A stretch of 64,000 bases of DNA from Actinobacteria bacterium IMCC26256. GTDB lineage: Bacteria; Actinomycetota; Acidimicrobiia; IMCC26256. A program made the position numbers and the translations under genes. The stretch's first letter is position 1; each line of letters opens with the position of its first letter. The notes below the pieces were generated by a model. It did not search any database. It had not been told where the DNA came from and was given only the letters and a program-made list of their open reading frames with translations. The DNA is taken from the NCBI GenBank assembly GCA_001023575.1, contig CP011489.1, positions 1,301,001 to 1,365,000 of the forward strand. The letters are read 5' to 3'. This document shows positions 18,319-25,683 of this stretch, one piece after another.

Positions 18319-18984
18319 ATGTCAGTATTCGAAGAAGTTCAGCATGGATTTTCAATGCCCCTAAGTGAGGCTATGGAGACTCAACGTGCAGTTCGGCGCC
18401 TCAAACAGGATCCGGTGGACGATGAGACCCTGCTGGCCATTCTCCGCCTAGCCACCAAAGCCCCAACCGGAGGGAACGCTCAGGGCTGGGAGTTCATAGC
18501 AGTACGAGACCCCGACGTAAAACACGCCATTGCTCGCCTAAACCGAATGTCCTGGTCGCTTGCCCGCAGGATGTACGCAAAGAAGGTCAACGGGGACCAA
18601 AAGGCTGCCCGGATGCTCGAGGCAGTCCAATGGCAGGCAGACCATTTAGAGGACTCCCCTGTCATCATCGTTGCTTGCCTTCACGGGCGAGGATTCCTAA
18701 CCCCAATGGCCAGAAGTTCGTTCTACGGTTCGATCTACCCAGCGGTTCAGAACCTGCTCCTGGCCGCTAGGTCAATTGGGCTAGGAGCGGCGCTGACAAC
18801 GCTCCCCCTTTGGTCCCAGACCCTCGCTCGGCGAACTCTCAATCTGCCCCGCGGAATCACGCCAGTTGCGGTCATTCCTTTAGGTTGGCCTGTCCGAGGG
18901 GGGTATGGCCCGAATACCCGAAAGCCTCTCGAGGAGGTCCTACACCTTGACCACTATGGGAACCGAGTATTCTTAGAGGCGTAG
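18319..18984 (+). CDS. Nitroreductase-family FMN oxidoreductase
   Basis: The 221-residue protein belongs to the nitroreductase-like flavoproteins that use FMN and NAD(P)H. The N-terminal FMN phosphate-binding segment is METQRAVRRLKQDPVDDE, followed by LRLATKAPTGGNAQGWEF and the conserved C-terminal VAVIPLGWPV. SIYPAVQNLLLAARSIGLGAALTT fits the central helix. ATG 18319 is chosen over the in-frame start at 18259 because GGAGG lies about six bases upstream. The natural electron acceptor is unknown; the fold also includes dehalogenases and desaturase-like members. Confidence 0.88.
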   Translation: MSVFEEVQHGFSMPLSEAMETQRAVRRLKQDPVDDETLLAILRLATKAPTGGNAQGWEFIAVRDPDVKHAIARLNRMSWSLARRMYAKKVNGDQKAARMLEAVQWQADHLEDSPVIIVACLHGRGFLTPMARSSFYGSIYPAVQNLLLAARSIGLGAALTTLPLWSQTLARRTLNLPRGITPVAVIPLGWPVRGGYGPNTRKPLEEVLHLDHYGNRVFLEA

Positions 18985-19140
18985 TTCTCAGAAGGGCCCC
19001 TACTCAGATTCACAGGAGCGAGGACACAAGCGAAGCGATCTCCAAACAAGTCTGGGATCTATTCGGCACGACCCCTCTTCATGAGGGATAATCCAAAGCT
19101 TGCGGCCCACTGATTGGGCCCGACGAGGTCAGGTGAACGA

Positions 19141-19344
19141 ATGGCCAGAAAAGGGCGAGCGCGCAGATTTAGAGAAGCGCGCGAGATGAAGCAAGGTTTT
19201 GATGACGGGCTCTTTCGCGACGATGGGCGAACTCTCGCCGATGTCGGGGATGAAGACGCCGGCATTGTCTATCTTGAGGACGAAGATGATCGCGGAGAGC
19301 CCGAGCCTTGGGACCCGGACGAGATCAACGCTCTTCGCGACTGA
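19141..19344 (+). CDS. Small charged protein of unknown function
   Basis: A 67-residue frame starts at ATG 19141 after an AGGTGAA ribosome site; the in-frame TTG at 19114 is rejected. The first 20 residues are strongly basic (ARKGRARRFREAREMK) and the remainder strongly acidic (DVGDEDAG, EDEDDRGEPEPWDPDE). There are no Cys, membrane segments or known domains. It ends six bases from the convergent aceE stop. The polarised charge and clear ribosome site support a real gene, possibly a nucleic-acid or protein-interaction factor, but no function is assigned. Confidence 0.65.
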   Translation: MARKGRARRFREAREMKQGFDDGLFRDDGRTLADVGDEDAGIVYLEDEDDRGEPEPWDPDEINALRD

Positions 19345-19350
19345 TTCGTT

Positions 19351-22038
19351 TTAAGCGAGGCGTGGATCAGCCGAGTCTGGGTTGACCCCAAAATCCTCAA
19401 TTGCATTCACAACGATGTTTGGTGCCAGACCAAACCCATCGGCAAGCGCTGAGAGTACGGCTACAACTTGATGCTCGGCGTCTACCTCGAAGTGTCTGCG
19501 CAACTCGTCTCGCGTATCTGAGTGCCCAAAACCGTCAGTACCCAACGAGATGAAATGCCTTGGAATCCAGCGCGCAATTTGGTCCGAGACGCTGTGCATC
19601 CAGTCCGAGACAGCCAAGACCGGCCCCTCGCCACCCGCTAGGCACTGAGCGACGAAAGAACTCCTGCGAGGCTCGCCCGGATGGAGTCGGTTCCAACGCT
19701 CAATCTCGAGAGCATCGTCGCGAAGCGCCTTCCATGAAGTCGCACTCCAAACATCAACCTCAACGCCATACTTATCGCGGAGCATCTCGCTAGCTAGGAG
19801 TGCGTTTGGTACCGCAGACCCGCTCGCAATGATTGTTGCACGATTTGCCGCACTCGAAGTAACTGGGGCGAGACAGTAGAGGCCTTTGATGATGCCTTCC
19901 TCTACGCCTTCGGGTTGTGCTGGCATGAGAATGTTCTCGTTGTACAGGGTCAAATAATAGAAACAATCCTCCTGGGACTCTCCATACATACGACTTATTC
20001 CGTCGCGCACAATTACAGCAGTCTCATAAGCAAATGCGGGGTCGTATGCCCTGCAGTTTGGAAAAGCAGATGCTAAAAGCTGGCTCTGCCCATCGCAGTG
20101 CTGCAGACCTTCACCCTCGAGTGTCGTGCGCCCAGCGGTTGCACCGAGCATGAAACCTCTCCCGAGTTGATCACTAAATGCCCAGACCAGATCGGCAACA
20201 CGCTGGAAACCAAACATCGAATAAAAACTGAAGAATGGAATCATCGGCGTGTCATGAGTTGAGTAGGAGGTTCCGGCGGCGGTGAACATGGCGATCGCTC
20301 CCGCTTCGTTTATCCCCTCCTCAAGTATCTGCCCATCGGCAGCTTCGCGATAAGAGAGGAGCAGGCTCGCATCAACAGGTTCATACTTCTGACCAAATGG
20401 TGCATGAATCTTGAACTCGCGAAAGAGCGCATCCATCCCAAAGGTGCGTGCCTCATCTGGGATAACCGGAACTATCCGCTCTCCAATCTCGGGGTCAGAT
20501 AGGAGACGCCTGAGCAGACGAGTAAACGCAGTCGTGGTACTCGCCGTTGATCCTTCTGGAGAGCCCTGCCTGAACTCTTCGAAAACTTCATCATTGGGCA
20601 TTGGAAGGGGTTGCGAAGTTAATCGTCGCTGAGGAATCCAACCCCCGAGCGCATTGCGTTTCTCGGCAAGGTATTCAAACTCCTCACTCCCCTTCTCAAA
20701 GCGAAAATATGGAGCTAAGCCGTCAACGAAGTCGTTATCCGATACTGGGATAGCGAGGCGATCGCGTAGTGCTAAGAGATCAACCTTGGAGAGTTTCTTA
20801 ATCTGATGCGTTGCGTTGCGACCTTCTACATTGTCTCCAAGCGCCCAACCTTTAACTGTTTTTGCAAGCACAACCGTGGGCTTGCCACTTAGTTCAATCG
20901 CTCGCGAATACGCATTGAAGATCTTGTCAAAATCATGCCCACCACGTGGCAGGCGCTCCAACTCTTCGTCGCTAAGGTGCTCAACTAGAGCTAGTAATCG
21001 AAGATCAGAGCCAAAGAAATGCTCGCGAATATATGAGCCGGCCTCTACCGAATAGCGCTGAAACTCACCATCAGGCACTTCGTTCATTCGGTTTAATAGC
21101 GCTCCATCAGAGTCGGCTGCGAGCAACGGGTCCCAACCAGATCCCCAGATTGCCTTTACGACACTCCAACCAGCCCCTGAGTAGAGAGACTCGAACTCCT
21201 GTATGACTTTCGCATTCCCCCTTACTGGCCCGTCGAGGCGCTGGAGGTTGCAGTTCACAACAAAAATCAGATTCTCTAAATTCTCACGCCCTGCAATTGC
21301 TACCGCCGCCAATGACTCAGGTTCGTCCATCTCGCCATCGCCTACGAAGCACCAGACTCGCGAATCAGATACGTCGATGATTCCGCGCTGAGATAGGTAA
21401 CGATTAAAGCGCGCTTGAGCAACAGCATTCAGCGGACCTAACCCCATTGAGACGGTTGGAAACTGCCAGAAATCTGGCATGCGACGCGGATGCGGATAAG
21501 AAGGGAGCCCCGCTCCCGAGACCTGCCTCCTAAAACCATCTAGTCGCTCGGCAGAGAGTCTGTGCTCTAAGAATGCCCTCGCATAGATCCCTGGAGAAGC
21601 ATGACCCTGAAAAAATACCTGGTCACCACCCCCAATTGCATCTGGCCCGCGGAAGAAATGGTTAAAACCAACCTCGTAGAGCGATGCCGCTGAGGCGTAA
21701 GTGCTGAGGTGGCCACCGAGGCCATCGAACCTGTGGTTAGCGCGATCAACCATTGCCACTGCGTTCCATCGCACTGCGGCGCGAATACTGCGCTCGGTAA
21801 CAAGGTCCCCCGGATACGCCGTCTGAGACTCAACGGGGATCGTATTGACGTAGGGAGTAGTTAAAGAACCGCCGATTCCGACCCCTAAATTGCGTGCACG
21901 CTCAAGTAGGCGTAGCAGCACATATCGTGCACGTTCTATGCCCTGCGCACTGATCACACTGTCTAGGGACTCGAGCCACTCAAGCGTCTCTAGCGGATCG
22001 TTGTCAGGTAACTGATGAATAAATCCTTCGTGTGCCAT
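19351..22038 (-). CDS. aceE: Pyruvate dehydrogenase E1 component, homodimeric type
   Basis: AceE decarboxylates pyruvate with thiamine diphosphate and passes the acetyl group to the lipoyl E2 subunit. The protein is about 895 residues, normal for this family. The thiamine diphosphate motif starts at GDGEMDEPESLAAVAIAG and ends at the Asn of FVVNCNLQRLDG. Family landmarks include NTIPVESQ, FFQGHASPGIYARAFLEHRL, GATAGRTTLEGEGLQHCDGQ and the C-terminal LGTDGFGHSDTR. ATG 22038 is chosen because GGGGGTGA precedes it; the in-frame start at 22074 adds 12 atypical residues. No E2 or E3 gene is adjacent. Confidence 0.95.
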   Translation of the reverse strand: MAHEGFIHQLPDNDPLETLEWLESLDSVISAQGIERARYVLLRLLERARNLGVGIGGSLTTPYVNTIPVESQTAYPGDLVTERSIRAAVRWNAVAMVDRANHRFDGLGGHLSTYASAASLYEVGFNHFFRGPDAIGGGDQVFFQGHASPGIYARAFLEHRLSAERLDGFRRQVSGAGLPSYPHPRRMPDFWQFPTVSMGLGPLNAVAQARFNRYLSQRGIIDVSDSRVWCFVGDGEMDEPESLAAVAIAGRENLENLIFVVNCNLQRLDGPVRGNAKVIQEFESLYSGAGWSVVKAIWGSGWDPLLAADSDGALLNRMNEVPDGEFQRYSVEAGSYIREHFFGSDLRLLALVEHLSDEELERLPRGGHDFDKIFNAYSRAIELSGKPTVVLAKTVKGWALGDNVEGRNATHQIKKLSKVDLLALRDRLAIPVSDNDFVDGLAPYFRFEKGSEEFEYLAEKRNALGGWIPQRRLTSQPLPMPNDEVFEEFRQGSPEGSTASTTTAFTRLLRRLLSDPEIGERIVPVIPDEARTFGMDALFREFKIHAPFGQKYEPVDASLLLSYREAADGQILEEGINEAGAIAMFTAAGTSYSTHDTPMIPFFSFYSMFGFQRVADLVWAFSDQLGRGFMLGATAGRTTLEGEGLQHCDGQSQLLASAFPNCRAYDPAFAYETAVIVRDGISRMYGESQEDCFYYLTLYNENILMPAQPEGVEEGIIKGLYCLAPVTSSAANRATIIASGSAVPNALLASEMLRDKYGVEVDVWSATSWKALRDDALEIERWNRLHPGEPRRSSFVAQCLAGGEGPVLAVSDWMHSVSDQIARWIPRHFISLGTDGFGHSDTRDELRRHFEVDAEHQVVAVLSALADGFGLAPNIVVNAIEDFGVNPDSADPRLA

Positions 22039-22178
22039 GGTCACCCCCAGCCCTGAGCTCGGCCTTAACCTCAATTTAAATAGAGAAAGGGTCTAAGCCT
22101 TCTCGGCTAGGACCCCAACTCGTAGCAAAATCCCTATGTATGGCGCTTTGGTAAATAGTGCTTTGGGACCAATGCAGG

Positions 22179-22251
22179 TGGGCGATAGAGGACTCGAACC
22201 TCCGACCCCTTCCGTGTCGAGGAAGTGCTCTAACCACTGAGCTAATCGCCC
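22179..22251 (-). tRNA. tRNA-Val(GAC) with C at position 33
   Basis: A complete 73-nt minus-strand cloverleaf shares the GGGCGAT/ATCGCCC acceptor with the other tRNA-Val. The anticodon stem is CTTCC/GGAAG and the loop TCGACAC places GAC at 34-36, leaving C rather than the near-universal U at position 33. T-arm GGAGG/CCTCT with one G-T pair, discriminator A, no encoded CCA. Confidence 0.93.
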
Positions 22252-22471
22252 GCAATATTCACACGATAGCGCAGGCTGCCCCGAGTCTTGGGGCTGTGCC
22301 AAACCATGAAACCTTCGAGAAGAGGGCACTTAGCCCCATTAATCTCTAAACCTTGGCGGAATAGACGCCGATAGAGACGGGGTCAGATACAAATAGATGG
22401 CTAGGCACAGAGCACTACACAGTTGCGAACACTCTTATTAGGAAAAATCTCGCTCAGCGGAGAGTCCAAAC

Positions 22472-24046
22472 ATGCCGTACTCCGAACACTTCTCCAAGAA
22501 ACATGACGGCTCCTACCGGGGCCCGGATCGGCGCAACTCAATGGCGGATTTCCCTGATTTCGATATCCGACCATCCTTACTCGTAATCGCTCTCATAGGC
22601 GCTCTCTCCGCAGCAATCAACGTTTACTCTCAAGGCTTTCTCTACAAAACCCTTCAACGTGAAACGCTCTTCGTCCTCTCAATCATTGCCTTAGCCGTTG
22701 CTGGCATGCTCTCCATTATTCGCTGGCGCTTAGACGGCATGGCGCGCTCCTTCTGGTACGGGCTGGCTTCGATCGTCGGCATGGTGCCGCTGCTGGGAAT
22801 CGGGGCCAACGAGCGAACCTCACTATCCCTGCTCTTAGGGACCGTTGCAGCAACCGCCGTACTCTCAATCTGGGCCTTGAGAAGCCCCGCCGTTGATGTT
22901 GCGCCAAATTATCGATGGAGGCTTCTGGCCGCCACTGCAGCAGGCCTAACGGGGCTGATGGTCGGAGCGTCGGAGAGAGGACCACGCCATGAGTACACCT
23001 TCGCAGTAGTTGGGCTCTCTGTGCTCTTACTCGGCGCCGTTAGCTACCGGCGATACAACGCAGAGAGCTCGATCAACGGAATGTGGTTTGTGCCTACGCT
23101 GTTCGCAATCGGAATCGCTCCATTAGTAGCGCTCAGCGAAGGCGTCGACGTTCTTGGATCCGAGTACGGTGGCGTCATGCGGTTCGCAGCCGCTGGCGTT
23201 GCAATTGCCGGATCCTCACTAGAGCTGCACTTCGCAGCATCTCGCGAAAAATTCGACGCGATTACCCATGCTGCGGAGTTACGCGACCAAGTTGAGACGC
23301 TGCAGAACAGCGAAGCTGCGAGTATGGCCCAAATACACGAAGTGCGCTCCCGAGTGCTCTCAATCGAGGGCGGCGTTGCTGTCGCGTCAGTTGGAGATGA
23401 AAGCGAACTCACTAGAGCGATTAGAGACGAGATAGAGCGCCTAAGAAACCTTGTAGCTGCACCTACACCTCCTTCTTACGGACCCTTTCAAATTCTCGAA
23501 TCGCTCCGTTCCACTCTGCTGGTTGCGGCATCGTCACTCCCAGTCGTATTCGATATCGACGAGGACCTTGTAGCTGTGGGGTCACCGGAGGACCTTGCCC
23601 AGGTCGTGCACGGCTTAGTCAGCAACGCCAGCAAATACGCGCCAGGTTCCCCCATCGAAGTGAGTGCCACGCGAGATGCAGACTACATCCTGGTCCTTGT
23701 TGAAGACCGAGGACCAGGCGTCGCAAGAGGAAAGAGGGACCTCATTTTCGAACGAGGTTGGAGAGCAAGCCTTGAGGACGCTGAAGGCTACGGGCTTGGC
23801 CTTGCTATCGGCAGAGAACTCATCACCAAAGCGGGTGGAGATCTATGGGTCACGCCACGCACCGGAGGAGGTGCAAAGTTTGTAGTGAGCCTCCCCAGAT
23901 GGCAAGGACTCACTTCGATTGATGCTTCCGTAACTCACGGAGCAACGACTGACCTGTCTTATAATGCACCAGAGCGCGCCAATACCGCTGCCCTTAAAGA
24001 GGAGGAGAGACGGGAAGGCATCAAGCGATTAGGCGGAGCAACATGA
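22472..24046 (+). CDS. Membrane histidine kinase next to the Tad locus
   Basis: The 524-residue sensor has a short N-terminus with a YRGPDRR motif, a membrane region of about seven or eight helices (residues about 32-260), a coiled-coil linker (about 262-285), and a kinase core. The likely phospho-acceptor is His289 in QIHEVRSRV, an H-box-like sequence. The ATPase domain has an N-box (H380 to N385 in HGLVSNASKY), a G1 box DRGPGV and a G2 box GYGLGLAI. The integral-membrane sensor lacks a recognised periplasmic domain, so the stimulus may be membrane-borne. Its stop overlaps the response-regulator start by four bases, so the two form one system. Confidence 0.88.
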   Translation: MPYSEHFSKKHDGSYRGPDRRNSMADFPDFDIRPSLLVIALIGALSAAINVYSQGFLYKTLQRETLFVLSIIALAVAGMLSIIRWRLDGMARSFWYGLASIVGMVPLLGIGANERTSLSLLLGTVAATAVLSIWALRSPAVDVAPNYRWRLLAATAAGLTGLMVGASERGPRHEYTFAVVGLSVLLLGAVSYRRYNAESSINGMWFVPTLFAIGIAPLVALSEGVDVLGSEYGGVMRFAAAGVAIAGSSLELHFAASREKFDAITHAAELRDQVETLQNSEAASMAQIHEVRSRVLSIEGGVAVASVGDESELTRAIRDEIERLRNLVAAPTPPSYGPFQILESLRSTLLVAASSLPVVFDIDEDLVAVGSPEDLAQVVHGLVSNASKYAPGSPIEVSATRDADYILVLVEDRGPGVARGKRDLIFERGWRASLEDAEGYGLGLAIGRELITKAGGDLWVTPRTGGGAKFVVSLPRWQGLTSIDASVTHGATTDLSYNAPERANTAALKEEERREGIKRLGGAT

Positions 24047-24759
24047 CAACCCAAAGCATCACCGAGCAACCAAGCGAGAACATTGGGCTAGCAATAGTGG
24101 ATGACCACGAACTTCTAGCTCAGGCGCTTGGTTTGGCATTCTCGAGAGAAGGCATTACTCCAAATATCATTGCGCCATCGACAGAGGAGCACATTCTCGA
24201 GTCTCTTACGGAGCAGCGTCCAGCGATAGTTCTTCTTGATCTGATGCTCGGTCCGATCGGCTCCTCACTACCGTTAATCGAGCCCATACTTGGGCTAGGG
24301 GCGGCGGTACTCATAATGACCGGCGAACAGGACCCCATTTTTTGGGCTGAGTGTTTCGAGGCCGGTGCAGCGGATGTTCTGAGTAAATCCATCGCCTTTG
24401 AAGATCTAATTGATCGGGTAACGGCAATCGCCGCGGGAAACTTCTCGAATGCGATCCAGAAGCGAAGCGAGCTTTTAGCGCTACTGCGGGAGCATCGACG
24501 GGCCCAGACTGTCCGCTTGGAGGCCTTCGAACGCTTAACAAACCGAGAATCAGAGGTCCTAGGCCTACTCATAGAAGGGCATTCACCGGAGGTCATCTCG
24601 AATGAAACATTCGTTGCGGTAGCCACTGTGAGGAGTCACATAAGGTCGATACTCACAAAACTAGGGGTAAATTCACAGTTAGCCGCTGTAGCAAAGGCCA
24701 ATTCTGCTGGCTGGAATAACCCCAATATTGGGTTAGAGGACCAAATCAAAGCGCCTTAA
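24043..24759 (+). CDS. LuxR/NarL-family response regulator
   Basis: The 238-residue regulator has a receiver domain (acidic pair D20/D21, phospho-acceptor D66 in VLLDLMLG, T93, K115) and a C-terminal LuxR helix-turn-helix beginning LTNRESEVLGLLIEGHS with recognition region ATVRSHIRSILTKLGVNSQ. It is cotranslated with the upstream kinase and lies 162 bases before the Flp pilin gene, with an inverted repeat between. Control of pilus expression is the natural inference from this layout but is not demonstrated. Confidence 0.92.
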   Translation: MTTQSITEQPSENIGLAIVDDHELLAQALGLAFSREGITPNIIAPSTEEHILESLTEQRPAIVLLDLMLGPIGSSLPLIEPILGLGAAVLIMTGEQDPIFWAECFEAGAADVLSKSIAFEDLIDRVTAIAAGNFSNAIQKRSELLALLREHRRAQTVRLEAFERLTNRESEVLGLLIEGHSPEVISNETFVAVATVRSHIRSILTKLGVNSQLAAVAKANSAGWNNPNIGLEDQIKAP

Positions 24760-24842
24760 TATGAGCGCAGTGTTAGCGTCAGGAAAAGTGTGTCCCTCAA
24801 TAGGTCCACTACTAATGCCTCCAGCACTAGTACTTTGAGTAA

Positions 24843-24863
24843 ATCTTGAGTTTCTCTCAAGAT
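24843..24863. promoter_or_regulatory. Perfect inverted repeat ahead of the pilin gene
   Basis: ATCTTGAG and CTCAAGAT form a perfect 8-bp inverted repeat with a 5-base spacer, about 60-80 bases before the pilin start. LuxR/NarL regulators bind such dyads, so this is a candidate site for the adjacent regulator. A weak terminator for the regulator mRNA is the alternative, since CTAAAAA rather than a T-run follows. Confidence 0.45.
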
Positions 24864-24921
24864 CTAAAAACCACCCACCGAAATAGCTAATCCTTACTTA
24901 ATAGAGCACAGGAGACCCACC

Positions 24922-25107
24922 GTGGAAACACTTACCCGCCTTTACATTTCCCTCACCAACCTGTCGGTTCGATCCAAAGACGAAACCGGAGCAACCGCTG
25001 TTGAGTACGCACTGCTTGTAGCCCTTATTGCAGCAGTCATCACAATTGCCGTCATTGGCCTGCAGGAGCGGATCTCTGATGCGCTTGACAGCGTGAATAT
25101 CCCGTAA
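24922..25107 (+). CDS. Flp-family type IVb pilin
   Basis: This 61-residue prepilin is the presumed structural subunit of a Tad/Flp pilus. It has a 23-residue charged leader ending in Gly23, then ATAVEYALLVALIAAVITIAVIG: cleavage after Gly23 leaves Glu at mature position +5 and a hydrophobic assembly helix, followed by a short tail. The start is GTG 24922, with AGGAG seven bases upstream. It is followed by a strong hairpin and then the rest of the Tad genes. A prepilin peptidase should process it in the membrane, but none is encoded in the locus. Confidence 0.93.
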   Translation: METLTRLYISLTNLSVRSKDETGATAVEYALLVALIAAVITIAVIGLQERISDALDSVNIP

Positions 25108-25150
25108 ACCCGAGAGACCCGGTTTATCCTTATTGGGGGGTAGCATTGAA

Positions 25151-25187
25151 GGACGCCAGCGACTTAATTTTTAAGGCGCTGGCGTCC
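25151..25187 (+). terminator. Strong hairpin after the pilin gene (partial terminator or mRNA-stabilising stem)
   Basis: An 11-bp perfect stem (GGACGCCAGCG with CGCTGGCGTCC) encloses an inner CTTAA/TTAAG stem and a TTT loop. The downstream TATTTGCTT is only moderately T-rich. Sitting between the pilin gene and tadE, it would allow many pilin transcripts and fewer transcripts of the assembly machinery. Confidence 0.75.
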
Positions 25188-25237
25188 TATTTGCTTCCCG
25201 GCAGCCTTCTACGCAGCCCTTTACGTTCGGAAACGAA

Positions 25238-25678
25238 ATGATCTCCCCTAAAGCCAAAGAGAGACAATGCGGCGCAGCGGCAGTCGAATTCGCTCTAGTT
25301 GTGCCGATGCTTCTGCTTATCCTCTTCGCAATTATTTACTTCTCCATATATTTCAACGCCAAGCAGGGTGTGCAGGCAGCTGCCCGAGAGGGCGCAAGGG
25401 TGGCCTCGCTTCGCGGGAGCAGCTCAGCTAATGCGTGCTTCCAGGCAACCGGCTCACTTGGGGGAATCGCAATCGATAACACCTTTGTACAGGTTGGATC
25501 GGCAGCACCCACAGGCACTGCAACATCCAATTCGTGTTCCTCGAGTGCATACACCTGCTCTAGAAGTGGCTCCAACGTATATGTACGTGTCTCTGGACAG
25601 GTAACTATCTCCATTCCCTTCTGGCCCAATAGCGGAGTAAAGAACGTGTCCTCCACCGCTATGTTTCTCTGCGAGTAG
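25238..25678 (+). CDS. tadE: TadE-like pseudopilin
   Basis: The 146-residue protein has a short basic leader ending in Gly12, then AAAVEFALVVPMLLLILFAII with Glu at position +5 after the predicted cleavage, as in TadE minor pilins. After the membrane helix it shows AKQGVQAAAREGARVAS, typical of the family, and a Cys-containing C-terminal domain rich in Ser. It is probably processed by a prepilin peptidase and acts in pilus assembly. The gene follows the hairpin at 25151-25187 and is separated from the TadG-like gene by five bases. Confidence 0.88.
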   Translation: MISPKAKERQCGAAAVEFALVVPMLLLILFAIIYFSIYFNAKQGVQAAAREGARVASLRGSSSANACFQATGSLGGIAIDNTFVQVGSAAPTGTATSNSCSSSAYTCSRSGSNVYVRVSGQVTISIPFWPNSGVKNVSSTAMFLCE

Positions 25679-25683
25679 GCAGC

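Noticed and set aside
22278-22294. GCCCC/GGGGC hairpin upstream of tRNA-Val(GAC)
   Set aside because: Five-bp stem on the promoter side of the tRNA without following T-run; likely chance.
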